This document shows positions 33,542 through 41,804 of a DNA stretch of 64,000 bases, in pieces. Position numbers and translations under genes: made by a program. Each line of letters starts with the position of its first letter. The first letter of the stretch is position 1. The stretch spans positions 62,001 through 126,000 of the forward strand of contig JAPSJV010000001.1 in the NCBI GenBank assembly GCA_031178005.1, in the 5' to 3' direction. Source of the DNA: Pseudarthrobacter sp. (GTDB lineage: Bacteria > Actinomycetota > Actinomycetes > Actinomycetales > Micrococcaceae). The notes beneath the pieces were generated by a model. The model searched no databases. It saw only the letters and a program-made list of their open reading frames with translations, and was not told the DNA's origin.

Positions 33542-35425
33542 ATGCCCATCCTGCTGCCGCATCACGACGGCTCCGCGCTCTACGCGCCCCAGTCCGTTTC
33601 CCTGGGGGACCTGGCCCGTGTACGGGTGAGGGTTCCTGCCCAGTGGGGACCGGCGTCGCGGGTTTGGGTGCGGTCGGTGCAGGACGGCGAACCGCGGTAC
33701 GACGCCGCCTGGACCCTGGGGGAACGCGATGGCTGGGTGTGGTGGGAAGCAACCACGCAGGTCACGAACCGCCTGGCGCGTTACCGTTTTCTTTTGGAAT
33801 CGGACGGGCGCTACTGGAACCTGAATGCGCAAGGCCTGTTCGGCCGGGACGTCTCAGACCACGCGGATTTCCGGTTGACGGCTTTTGCCCCGGCACCGGC
33901 CTGGCTGCATAAGGCGGTGATGTACCAGATCTTCCCTGACCGGTTTGGCCGCTCGGCGGAGGCCTCCGGGCGTCCCGTTCCGGATTGGGCTGTGGCCTGC
34001 GGCTGGGAAACCCCCGTGGCCGGAACGGGACCCGATACCGCTTTGCAGCTCTACGGCGGCGACCTGCCCGGCATCACCGAGCGGCTGGACCATCTGGAGC
34101 ACCTGGGCGTCAACCTCATTTACCTGACGCCATTCTTCCCGGCCACATCCAACCACCGCTACGACGCCGCCACGTTTGACCAGGTGGACCCGCTGCTTGG
34201 CGGCGACAGGGCCCTGATTGACCTGGTGGAAGCCGCCCACAACCGGGGAATCAGGGTGATGGGCGACCTCACCGCCAACCACTCCGGGGACGCGCACGAG
34301 TGGTTCCGCAAGGCCCTGGCCGATCCCGGATCTGAGGAAGCCGGCTACTACTACTTCTCCGCCGATCATTCGCGCTATGAGGCGTGGTGGGGCGTGCCGT
34401 CGCTGCCCAAGCTCAACTGGTCTTCACGGAAGCTGCGCGAACGGTTTGTCCTGGCAGAGGATTCTGTGGTGGCGCGCTGGCTCAAGCCGCCGTATTCGCT
34501 CGATGGCTGGCGGATCGACGTCGGAAACATGACCGGCCGGCTGGGCGCTGTGGATCTGCACGACGACGTTGCCAGGCTGATCGCTTCCCGTGTCCGGGAA
34601 ATCAACCCGGAGGCAGCGCTGCTGGCCGAATCCACCTCCGATGCCTCCGCGGATATGTCAGGCGAGCACTGGCAGGGCGCCATGACCTACTCAAACCTGA
34701 CCCGGCCGCTGTGGTCCTGGCTGGGCAAACCTTCGCCGGAAGTGAACTTTTTCGGCTCGCCGCTGGCCGGGCCCAACCTGATCGATGCCGCGGACTTCCT
34801 GGCCACACACCAGGACCTGGCCGCTGGATTCAGCTGGCAGGTGCGGCAGCAGAACATGAACGCGCTTAACACCCATGACACGGCCCGTGCGGCCACAGTG
34901 ATGATCGACGGCGGCCAGGCGTTGGGTGCCGTGGGAATCTTTACGCTCCCCGGGGTGCCGATGGTGTTCGCCGGTGATGAGTTCGGACTGACCGGGACCA
35001 ACGGCGAGGACTCCCGCACGCCGATGCCGTGGGACGCTCCAGACCGGGTGCGCAGCGACCTCACCGGGACCTATGCCGCCTTGGCCCGCTTACGCAGCGG
35101 GCACTCCGCACTGACGGAGGGCGGCCTGCGCTGGCTCCATGCAGAAGGGCACGCCCTGGTGTTCGTCCGCGAACATGCCCGCGAATCCGTCCTGGTGTTT
35201 GTGGCGCGCGCCGCGGCCACGGTGGATCTTGATGCAACGCTGCTGTCCGGGCCGCAACTGGAGGCGCTCCTGGAGGCCCCGGTCTTCTCCACGGCCGGAG
35301 CAGCTGCTGCAGTTGCTGTTGGTGACGGCGTCCGGCTCGCGGCCGATGGCGCGTGGGCAGGTATCTGGATCCTGCCGGCTCCCAGCCTGCCTGAAGGCGA
35401 GTCCGGTCAGCGTCGCGCCGGCTGA
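33542..35425 (+). CDS. Cytoplasmic GH13 glycosidase (maltogenic amylase/neopullulanase-like)
   Basis: 627 residues, no signal peptide. Residues 1-115 are a beta-sandwich (CBM34-like) N-domain. The barrel has VMYQIFPDRFGR, MGDLTANHSGD, GWRIDVGNMT (Asp326), LLAESTSD (Glu363) and NTHDTAR (Asp446). As last gene of malEFG it should trim imported branched or linear maltodextrins inside the cell. The DRF and NMT signatures point to the GH13_20/21 group rather than an exo-alpha-glucosidase; maltodextrin glucosidase is the alternative. Confidence 0.88.
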   Translation: MPILLPHHDGSALYAPQSVSLGDLARVRVRVPAQWGPASRVWVRSVQDGEPRYDAAWTLGERDGWVWWEATTQVTNRLARYRFLLESDGRYWNLNAQGLFGRDVSDHADFRLTAFAPAPAWLHKAVMYQIFPDRFGRSAEASGRPVPDWAVACGWETPVAGTGPDTALQLYGGDLPGITERLDHLEHLGVNLIYLTPFFPATSNHRYDAATFDQVDPLLGGDRALIDLVEAAHNRGIRVMGDLTANHSGDAHEWFRKALADPGSEEAGYYYFSADHSRYEAWWGVPSLPKLNWSSRKLRERFVLAEDSVVARWLKPPYSLDGWRIDVGNMTGRLGAVDLHDDVARLIASRVREINPEAALLAESTSDASADMSGEHWQGAMTYSNLTRPLWSWLGKPSPEVNFFGSPLAGPNLIDAADFLATHQDLAAGFSWQVRQQNMNALNTHDTARAATVMIDGGQALGAVGIFTLPGVPMVFAGDEFGLTGTNGEDSRTPMPWDAPDRVRSDLTGTYAALARLRSGHSALTEGGLRWLHAEGHALVFVREHARESVLVFVARAAATVDLDATLLSGPQLEALLEAPVFSTAGAAAAVAVGDGVRLAADGAWAGIWILPAPSLPEGESGQRRAG

Positions 35426-35427
35426 GG

Positions 35428-36306
35428 TCAGTGCTCCCAGCGGTGCAGTTCATCGCGTAGGTTCCGCCGGGCGGCGTGCTCCCATAACCGGCGAGCGTGC
35501 GCGCCCGTGAACAACGGTTCCAGTTCCAGCAACTGACGTACGACGGCGGCACGTCCGGCGGCGAAATCGGCGTCGCCAATGTGCGCAAAGTCTTTGCGGA
35601 CTGCGGCAATATAGCGTGAATATGCTGCCGGTTCGCTGCCCAGGATCGACAGGTCCGCGTCGCAGAGGAGGGCACCGTCGCGATCATCCGGTTCGGGCTG
35701 ATGAGCGGAAGTCAGCCGCACCAGCCGCGCCACTTCGGCGGCATCGGCGTCGGAAATCCCTGCCTGCGGCAGCCGTTCTTCGGCCAGCCGCGCGGATTCC
35801 TCCTCGTCCTGGCCGGCTATTCCCCGGTACACCGCGTCGTGGAACCAGGCGGCGAGCAGCACCGTCCGCGGCGGATTCTCCGGTTCTGACAAGATGTCCA
35901 GGGCCTCGAGGATGGCCAGCAGGTGTGTGCGGCCATGGTAGTTCCGGTGTTCTTCACCCCACCGCTCGTAGAGGTCCAGGAACAGCGCGTCCTCGCCGGG
36001 CATCACCGTGTTCCAGCGGTCCAGCAACGGAACCTTGAGCGAGGAATTCCTGGCCCGTGCCGGGATGCGCAGCCCGCTGTCAATCAGCTTCCGCACCAGG
36101 ACCCTGCCCTCCACCGGCACGGCGCCGGCTGCCACCAGCTCCGGGATCTTCCGCTCGGGCACGTCATAGTGGTCGCCGTCGAACGCCCGCTCCGGGATAC
36201 CGGCCGCCGCGGCGAAGGCATGCAGTTCCGCCAGCGAAGTATCCGAAACCAGATGCGAAAAGTGCGTGCCGTGGGCGGGCCAGAGCGGCGGATCGAGGTA
36301 GATCAT
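35428..36306 (-). CDS. DUF4031 plus HD-domain protein
   Basis: 292 residues. Residues 1-80 show the DUF4031 pattern (MIYLDPPLWPAHGTHFSHLVSD, then DGDHYDVPERK). Residues 95-290 contain NYHGRTHLLAILEAL and AAWFHDAVYRG, a His...HD...D phosphohydrolase core (adenylate/pyrophosphatase type), with LLCDADLSILG supplying the last Asp. It probably hydrolyses a nucleotide or nucleotide-like phosphoester in the cytoplasm. It is convergent with the glucan operon, 2 bp between stops. Confidence 0.8.
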   Translation of the reverse strand: MIYLDPPLWPAHGTHFSHLVSDTSLAELHAFAAAAGIPERAFDGDHYDVPERKIPELVAAGAVPVEGRVLVRKLIDSGLRIPARARNSSLKVPLLDRWNTVMPGEDALFLDLYERWGEEHRNYHGRTHLLAILEALDILSEPENPPRTVLLAAWFHDAVYRGIAGQDEEESARLAEERLPQAGISDADAAEVARLVRLTSAHQPEPDDRDGALLCDADLSILGSEPAAYSRYIAAVRKDFAHIGDADFAAGRAAVVRQLLELEPLFTGAHARRLWEHAARRNLRDELHRWEH

Positions 36307-36429
36307 GGACGGCAGTCTAGCCGCGGGCGTGGCAGGTCCATCGACTTCATACCGTGGGCTGAGTCCGGGGCTGGAGCTTCAGCCACTGGTCTGACGCGGC
36401 GGTCGGTACCGGAAGGCCAAGCTGGATAT

Positions 36430-37149
36430 ATGAACGCCATTCTGCATGCCCAACAACTTTCCAAGCACTACCCGGGAAGCACAGCGCTGGACGCCGTGGA
36501 CTTCACAGCCGGCGCCGGTGAGGCCATCGCGATTGTGGGCCCATCGGGGTCCGGCAAGTCCACGCTGCTCCACTGCCTTGCCGGAATCCTGCGGCCGGAC
36601 GCCGGTTCGGTCACCTTTGCCGGCAGCGCCGGTTCTGTCCGGCTCGAGAAGCTCGGCGACGGCGAGCTGTCCAAGCTGCGCCGGGAGCACTTCGGCTTTG
36701 TGTTCCAGCAGGGGATGCTCCTGCCGGAGCTGACCGCCGTCGAGAATGTGGCGCTGGCGTTGATGCTCAACGGCACCGCCCGCCGGGCGGCTGAGACCGG
36801 CGCTGCCGAATGGCTGCAGGCGCTTGGGCTGGGAGGCATGGAACAGCGCCGACTGGGCGAACTCTCCGGCGGGCAGGTCCAACGGGTAGCGATCGCCCGC
36901 GCCCAGGTGACGGGCGCCCGGGTGCTGTTCGCGGACGAGCCCACCGGGGCCTTGGATTCCACGACGTCGGCCGAGGTACTGGACGTTCTGCTGGGCTCCG
37001 CGGCGGCCAACGGCAGGACAGTCCTGATCGTCACCCACGACCCGCAAGTTGCGGCGCGCTGCGGCCGTGTAGTGGAACTGCGGGACGGCCGCATCATTGC
37101 GGACAGCGCCCTTGAATCGGCAGCAAAAGCCGGTGGTCCGAATGCGTAG
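36430..37149 (+). CDS. ABC exporter ATP-binding protein (LolD/MacB/BceA type)
   Basis: 239 residues: Walker A GPSGSGKST, Q-loop FQQGMLLPELTAVENVALAL, signature LSGGQVQRVAIARA, Walker B VLFADEPTGALDS, and H-loop THDPQ. The DEPTGALDS form is typical of ATPases that pair with FtsX-like permeases. It overlaps the permease gene by 8 bp. Cargo is likely a lipid, peptide or antibiotic at the envelope. Confidence 0.9.
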   Translation: MNAILHAQQLSKHYPGSTALDAVDFTAGAGEAIAIVGPSGSGKSTLLHCLAGILRPDAGSVTFAGSAGSVRLEKLGDGELSKLRREHFGFVFQQGMLLPELTAVENVALALMLNGTARRAAETGAAEWLQALGLGGMEQRRLGELSGGQVQRVAIARAQVTGARVLFADEPTGALDSTTSAEVLDVLLGSAAANGRTVLIVTHDPQVAARCGRVVELRDGRIIADSALESAAKAGGPNA

Positions 37150-38500
37150 CCTGGCGCTGGCCTTGCGGCTGGCCCCGTTCCTTGGCCGCGGAAATGCCGC
37201 GGACCTCCGCACGGCTGGACTGCCGGTGCTGGCGTTCGGTATGGTCACGGCACTGCTCCTGACGGTGGCAGGTGGTTCCCAGGTCTTCTGGTCCTGGACT
37301 GACGACATTGCCGTCACGTACCAGGCCCTGGCAGTGATCGCCATGGTCCTGCTGGTGATCCCGCTTCTTACCTTGGGTGCTTCGGCTGCCCGCCTGGCCG
37401 CCCGCCGTCGTGATGACCGGCTGGCTTCCCTGTGTCTCCTGGGTGCGAGCGGCAGCACGGTGGTGTGGCTGACCGTGCTCGAATCGACTGCACTGGCGGC
37501 TGCGGGTGCAGTGGCAGGCTCCTTGCTGTACGCCGCTGCTGCTCCGTTCCTTGGCCTCATTGAGTTCCGCGGCCAGGCAATCGGCAGCCACGCATGGTTG
37601 AGCCTGCCGATGGTTGTCGCCTGTCTCGCGGCCGTATGCATCCTGGCGGCAGTGAGCGCCGCCCTAGGCCTTCGAAAAGTGGTGGTGTCGCCGTTGGGCG
37701 TCCGGACCAGGCAGAAGGCGGAAGGCGCCCACTGGATGCGCGGACTGGTGGCGGCCGCCGTCGTCGGCGTGGGGGTTGCCCTGATGGGAATGCTGAGTGC
37801 CTTCGGAACCTTTGTGGTGATCATCGCCGTTATGGCCGGCTGCTTTGGGCTGGCGCTCCTGGCCCTGAACCTGATGGGACCGTGGATTGTTCGGCTGCGC
37901 GCCCGGGGGCAGCTCAAGCGTGCCACCCGGCCGGAGCAGCTCCTCGCGGCCAGGACCGTTCTGGAAAGCCCCAAGGAGACCTGGCGGCAGGTGGGCGGAG
38001 TTGCCATGACCAGCTTCGTCGGGGTGTTTGTTGGGATGGGGCTGGCGATCGCCGAGGTGATGGATGCCAGCGCCGCCGACGCAGAAACGCTGCTGCTGGT
38101 CCGGGACATCAATACCGGTGTCACGATCACCCTGCTGGGATCATTCCTGATGGTCGCGTGTTCCGTGGGAGTCAACCAGGCGTCGTCGGTGCTTGACCGC
38201 GCGCCCATGCTGGTGGCCCTTGACCGGCTCGGAGTACCGCGGAAGCTGATGGCTGCCGCCCGGGTCAAGGCTGTTATGTCCCCGTTGTTCCTGGTTGCCG
38301 GCATTTCGACGGCGAGTGCGGCGCTGCTGGTCCTGCCCTTGACCGGTATGGCACTGCTCATGCGTCCATTGGTGCTCCTGGCCCTGGCGGGCGTATTCGC
38401 CGCAGGGTTCCTCCTGGTGCGCCTGGCCGTCGCGGCGGGGACATCCCAGATTGGCCAGGTGCTGGCCCGACCCGAACGCTACGCGAGTGTGGACTCCTGA
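37142..38500 (+). CDS. FtsX-like ABC permease
   Basis: 452 residues with eight to ten membrane helices in two halves of about 200 residues, without the large MacB extracytoplasmic domain. RLAARRRDDRLASLCLLGASG and the later ARVKAVMSPLF match the cytoplasmic coupling regions of FtsX/BceB-like permeases. It forms the transporter with the overlapping ATPase. No two-component system adjoins, unlike Bce modules of Firmicutes. Confidence 0.82.
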   Translation: MRSLALALRLAPFLGRGNAADLRTAGLPVLAFGMVTALLLTVAGGSQVFWSWTDDIAVTYQALAVIAMVLLVIPLLTLGASAARLAARRRDDRLASLCLLGASGSTVVWLTVLESTALAAAGAVAGSLLYAAAAPFLGLIEFRGQAIGSHAWLSLPMVVACLAAVCILAAVSAALGLRKVVVSPLGVRTRQKAEGAHWMRGLVAAAVVGVGVALMGMLSAFGTFVVIIAVMAGCFGLALLALNLMGPWIVRLRARGQLKRATRPEQLLAARTVLESPKETWRQVGGVAMTSFVGVFVGMGLAIAEVMDASAADAETLLLVRDINTGVTITLLGSFLMVACSVGVNQASSVLDRAPMLVALDRLGVPRKLMAAARVKAVMSPLFLVAGISTASAALLVLPLTGMALLMRPLVLLALAGVFAAGFLLVRLAVAAGTSQIGQVLARPERYASVDS

Positions 38501-38546
38501 GGATCAGCCTGCGACGGAACGGGCCTTGGGATAAGGTCAGACAGCC

Positions 38547-39524
38547 GTGGAAATTGAGAATCTGGGGGATTTAACACACATGGGTCCATCAACAATCAGG
38601 AATCCGCAGCGCCGTGCGCTCTTAGTGTCAGCTGCGGCGCTGATGGTTGTCGGCTGCAGTCCGGGCGCTGGCTCTCCGGTTCCGTCGGCGTCGTCCCCAC
38701 GGGCCACGGGGGCGGGCACTTCGTTGGCTCCAGCGCCGCCTTCTGTCGCCGTTACCTCGGCCTCTGTGGAGCCGGCTGCAACGACTGCTGCTCCGACCGC
38801 CACATCAGTTTCGGCCGCCCCGTCGCAGGACCAGATCGTTCATCAATTCGCCGGTCGGGTCCCTGCTTACTGGGGCCTCGAGGCTCCTGGCGTCCTTAAG
38901 GTCCTGGGTGATCCCGGGGCCGGAATCGCTTTGACCCTTGACTTTTGCGGCGGCCCTGGCGGAAGCGGCATTGATCATGCTGCCCTGGCCCTGCTGAAGA
39001 AGCTGGAGCTGCCGGCAACTTTGTTCCTGAACGCCCGCTGGATACAGGCTAATACTGTGCTGGCCCGTGAGCTCGCGGCGGTGCCGTTTTTCGAACTGGC
39101 CAACCATGGATCCGGGCATCTTCCGCTGAGCGTGACCGGCAAATCCGCATACGGAATTCCCGGGACCCGGAACGTCGCGGGCGTCTACGAGGAAATTATG
39201 GCCAATGACGCGGTTCTTTCGGAAATTACCGGCAAACGGCCGAGGTTTTTCCGTCCTGGAACTGCCTATCTTGATGAGATTGCAACTGAGATAGCTCTCT
39301 CCCTTGAAGCCATTCCTACGGGATTCAGTATCAATGCCGACGGCGGGGCCACCTATACAGCCGCAATGGTTGCCGGAGAGACGGCCAAGGCACTGCCGGG
39401 TGACATTATTATTTCCCACGGAAACCAGCCAAGCTCCGGTACATCTGCAGGACTGGCAAAAGCCCTCCCCATATTGCTGGACGCGGGGCACAGATTTACT
39501 ATGTTGAGCGCTGCGGTGCCCTGA
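38547..39524 (+). CDS. Polysaccharide deacetylase-fold lipoprotein, variant metal motif
   Basis: 325 residues (GTG at 38547, ATG at 38580 possible). Lipobox MVVGC, then a long Ala/Pro/Ser/Thr linker to about 90. The NodB-like barrel has ALTLDFCGGPG, where the usual DD pair is DF, ELANHGSGHLPLS with the His-x3-His, and RPRFFRPGTAYLDEIA. It should act on cell-wall or other surface glycans outside the membrane. The changed motif 1 also occurs in a TLD.CGG subfamily, so activity may persist with altered metal binding. Confidence 0.8.
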   Translation: MEIENLGDLTHMGPSTIRNPQRRALLVSAAALMVVGCSPGAGSPVPSASSPRATGAGTSLAPAPPSVAVTSASVEPAATTAAPTATSVSAAPSQDQIVHQFAGRVPAYWGLEAPGVLKVLGDPGAGIALTLDFCGGPGGSGIDHAALALLKKLELPATLFLNARWIQANTVLARELAAVPFFELANHGSGHLPLSVTGKSAYGIPGTRNVAGVYEEIMANDAVLSEITGKRPRFFRPGTAYLDEIATEIALSLEAIPTGFSINADGGATYTAAMVAGETAKALPGDIIISHGNQPSSGTSAGLAKALPILLDAGHRFTMLSAAVP

Positions 39525-39583
39525 TTCGTTTTCTCCCTCTGCTACTCTGCTGCTGAATCATTTCTTTAGTCTTGGGGGCAGCT

Positions 39584-40435
39584 GTGCGGAAAGACCTTCC
39601 TGTGGACGAATTCAGCGGACCCCGCAGGCGGGCTGTCCTGGCCGCTTTGGGAGCGTCGGTTGCAGCGGCTATTCCGGCATGTGCAGCGCCCGAGACGCTC
39701 ACCGCAAAGATCCCTGACGCCCAGTCATCTGTTGCGGCACCAACGTCGGCTGATCCCGCCCCGTCTGCCACTCCGTCGCCAACGCCAACCCCCACGAAAC
39801 GCATCAGACCGACCTTTGTTCCGGATTACCATTTGCCGCCGGTAATAGACGGATTGGCGCCGGTCATCACGAAAATCGAGACACAACACCCGGTTGTGTT
39901 CCTGACCATTGACGATGGAAACGTCAAGACGCCGGAAATGGTCAGGCTTATGGCCGAATATGACTATCCCGCGTCGTTGTTCCTGACCAGGAATTCGGTC
40001 GTGGACAACCCCACGTTCTTTAGGGAGTTCCAGAAGCAGGGAAGCCTGATTGAAAATCACACAGTCACCCATAATATTTCGATGGTGCGTGAGTGGGGTT
40101 ACCAGTCGCAGCTAAACGATATGGCCGGAATGCAGGACTTTGCCCTTCAGCATTATGGCCGCCTCCCGGCGCTGTTCCGCCCGCCCGGAGGCGCTTATTC
40201 CAATGTGATGCGCCAGGCGGTGGCAGCTGCCGGGATGAAGGCGATTATCAACTGGGAGGCCAAAGCAAACGCGGGGAAGATGGATTACCAGGTGGGTAAT
40301 TCCCTGCGGCCGGGCGATATTGTGCTGATGCACTTCCGCCCGGAGTTTGCCGCGGATCTGGCGGCCTTCCGGGAAGCCCAGCTTGCGGCGGGGCTGGAAG
40401 TAGTGCTGCTGGAGGATTTTCTGGGTGTGGCCTGA
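39584..40435 (+). CDS. Polysaccharide deacetylase lipoprotein
   Basis: 283 residues from the GTG at 39584 behind GGGGG (a TTG four codons earlier is possible). Signal with AIPAC lipobox and RRR before it; Pro/Thr linker; NodB motifs FLTIDDG, ENHTVTHNIS and LFRPPGGAYSN all intact. It removes N-acetyl groups from peptidoglycan or a surface polysaccharide. It follows the variant deacetylase by about 60 bp. The last codons lie within a 29-bp tandem duplication. Confidence 0.87.
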   Translation: MRKDLPVDEFSGPRRRAVLAALGASVAAAIPACAAPETLTAKIPDAQSSVAAPTSADPAPSATPSPTPTPTKRIRPTFVPDYHLPPVIDGLAPVITKIETQHPVVFLTIDDGNVKTPEMVRLMAEYDYPASLFLTRNSVVDNPTFFREFQKQGSLIENHTVTHNISMVREWGYQSQLNDMAGMQDFALQHYGRLPALFRPPGGAYSNVMRQAVAAAGMKAIINWEAKANAGKMDYQVGNSLRPGDIVLMHFRPEFAADLAAFREAQLAAGLEVVLLEDFLGVA

Positions 40436-40478
40436 CGGGTCCCCATCCACTGGGTGTGGCCTGACGGGTCCCCATCCA
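40421..40478. repeat. 29-bp tandem duplication at the deacetylase stop
   Basis: Two exact head-to-tail copies, 40421-40449 and 40450-40478, each containing CTGGGTGTGGCCTGA, so the second copy repeats the stop codon and last codons outside the gene. A recent slippage duplication in the 56-bp gap between convergent genes. Confidence 0.85.
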
Positions 40479-40491
40479 TGGGTAAAAGGAC

Positions 40492-41781
40492 TCATTGACT
40501 GAGGCCAAGACGCGGGTAGAGGACTTCGAAGCCTTTCTTTAGTCCGCCTTCGAGGGCATCCACCAGGTGCCCTGCGTTTGGGACTTCATAGTATGTTGTG
40601 GCCATGCCCGCCTGGGTGGCAGCGTCGTAGACGGTTTTGGCGGCTTGAACATAGGGTGCGTCCAGGGAGCCGGCTGTGAAGATTGCCGTCGTGTCCTGGT
40701 ACTTTTTTCCGGCCATGATGTTGACTGGCTTTTGCGCATCGTAGGCCGCCTGGTCACCGTGGAAGATCCCGGCAAGGTTTGCCGCAGGGTTCTCCGCTCC
40801 AGGAAATTCCTCACCGGAAATGTCCAGGATGTTGCCAAACACCTCCGGATACTTTGCGCCAAGGGATATGGCACATTGCCCGCCGTTGGAGTACCCGGCG
40901 ATGGTCCAGTATTTGGGATCGTTGAGTATGTTCAGGTTCTCTTTTGCGAAGCTGACCACGTCTTTCATGATGTAGCTTTCAACGTTGCCGTACTTGCTGC
41001 TGTCCACACAAAGAGTGTCATCCTGGTTCGGACCTATCTGGTCTGCAACGATCACGATCGGGGCGAGGCCGCTATGGTCTTTGGCATAGTCGTCCAGGAC
41101 CTCCCCGATATAGGAGGGGTCCGGGTTTCCGGGCTGGCCCATGAGCATAATGACGAGCGGCAGTTGGGGAGGCTCCGGTACCAAAGCGGCGGGCGGCCTG
41201 TAGATTCCGGCGTCCCGTGCCGCAAAGCCTGATGCCGTAGCGGGGATGGCCGTTTTTCCCTGTTGCCCCGAACCGGCCATGCCCGCCGGCGGGGTCCAGT
41301 GCTCCCATAAGGGGCCCTGGGATGCGTTGTTATCCAAGTCCGTGGACTTCTTGAGCTCCACGTTCTGCTCTGTGGAGACCCCGATCAATGCGCCGATGCT
41401 TCGGTTGAGGCCAAACTCGGCGTTAATTCCCAACCCGCCCGCAATGACAAACACAGGCATCGAAACGATGGCCAGCACCTTGCGCCATCGAGGGCTCCGG
41501 CGGAAACTGACTGCCGCGAGCGCCAGGGCCCCCAACATGGCGGCGAACCAGAAAACGACGGCCCGGCTGAAATCGATGCCGAAAACATCAAAGACGTCTG
41601 TCACCAGCCAGCAGATGACAATGCCGGCAAGTCCGCCTGCAGCGACGGCCAAGAATGCCCGCACAGCCCAACGTGGTGTGGGCCGAAGGAACAACGCAAC
41701 GAAGAATGCGCCCCCAGTTGTCGCGGCGATTCCGACAACTGCCGCGGTGGTGATGTCCGCCGCAAGGAGGTCTGTCAACAT
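40492..41781 (-). CDS. Membrane-anchored alpha/beta-hydrolase esterase
   Basis: 429 residues. Four membrane helices to about 125, then an esterase D/antigen 85-like hydrolase: GYSNGG with Ser298 nucleophile, Asp374 (SLDAP) and His405 (NAGHLVD). The active site should face outside. It is 23 bp after the MprF-like gene on the same strand. Paired hydrolases of this kind remove amino acids from aminoacyl-lipids in other bacteria (PA0919 beside PA0920), which makes that a fair inference; mycolyl- or acyl-ester hydrolysis is the alternative. Confidence 0.82.
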   Translation of the reverse strand: MLTDLLAADITTAAVVGIAATTGGAFFVALFLRPTPRWAVRAFLAVAAGGLAGIVICWLVTDVFDVFGIDFSRAVVFWFAAMLGALALAAVSFRRSPRWRKVLAIVSMPVFVIAGGLGINAEFGLNRSIGALIGVSTEQNVELKKSTDLDNNASQGPLWEHWTPPAGMAGSGQQGKTAIPATASGFAARDAGIYRPPAALVPEPPQLPLVIMLMGQPGNPDPSYIGEVLDDYAKDHSGLAPIVIVADQIGPNQDDTLCVDSSKYGNVESYIMKDVVSFAKENLNILNDPKYWTIAGYSNGGQCAISLGAKYPEVFGNILDISGEEFPGAENPAANLAGIFHGDQAAYDAQKPVNIMAGKKYQDTTAIFTAGSLDAPYVQAAKTVYDAATQAGMATTYYEVPNAGHLVDALEGGLKKGFEVLYPRLGLSQ

Positions 41782-41804
41782 GGTGGTTCTTCCCTGGTAC
41801 GTGG

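Noticed and set aside
36379..38361. 660-codon minus-strand frame over the ABC exporter genes
   Set aside because: Ser/Thr/Arg-rich shadow; the plus strand carries all ABC motifs.
40421..40478. CRISPR-like array
   Set aside because: Only two copies, directly abutting and without spacers: a tandem duplication.
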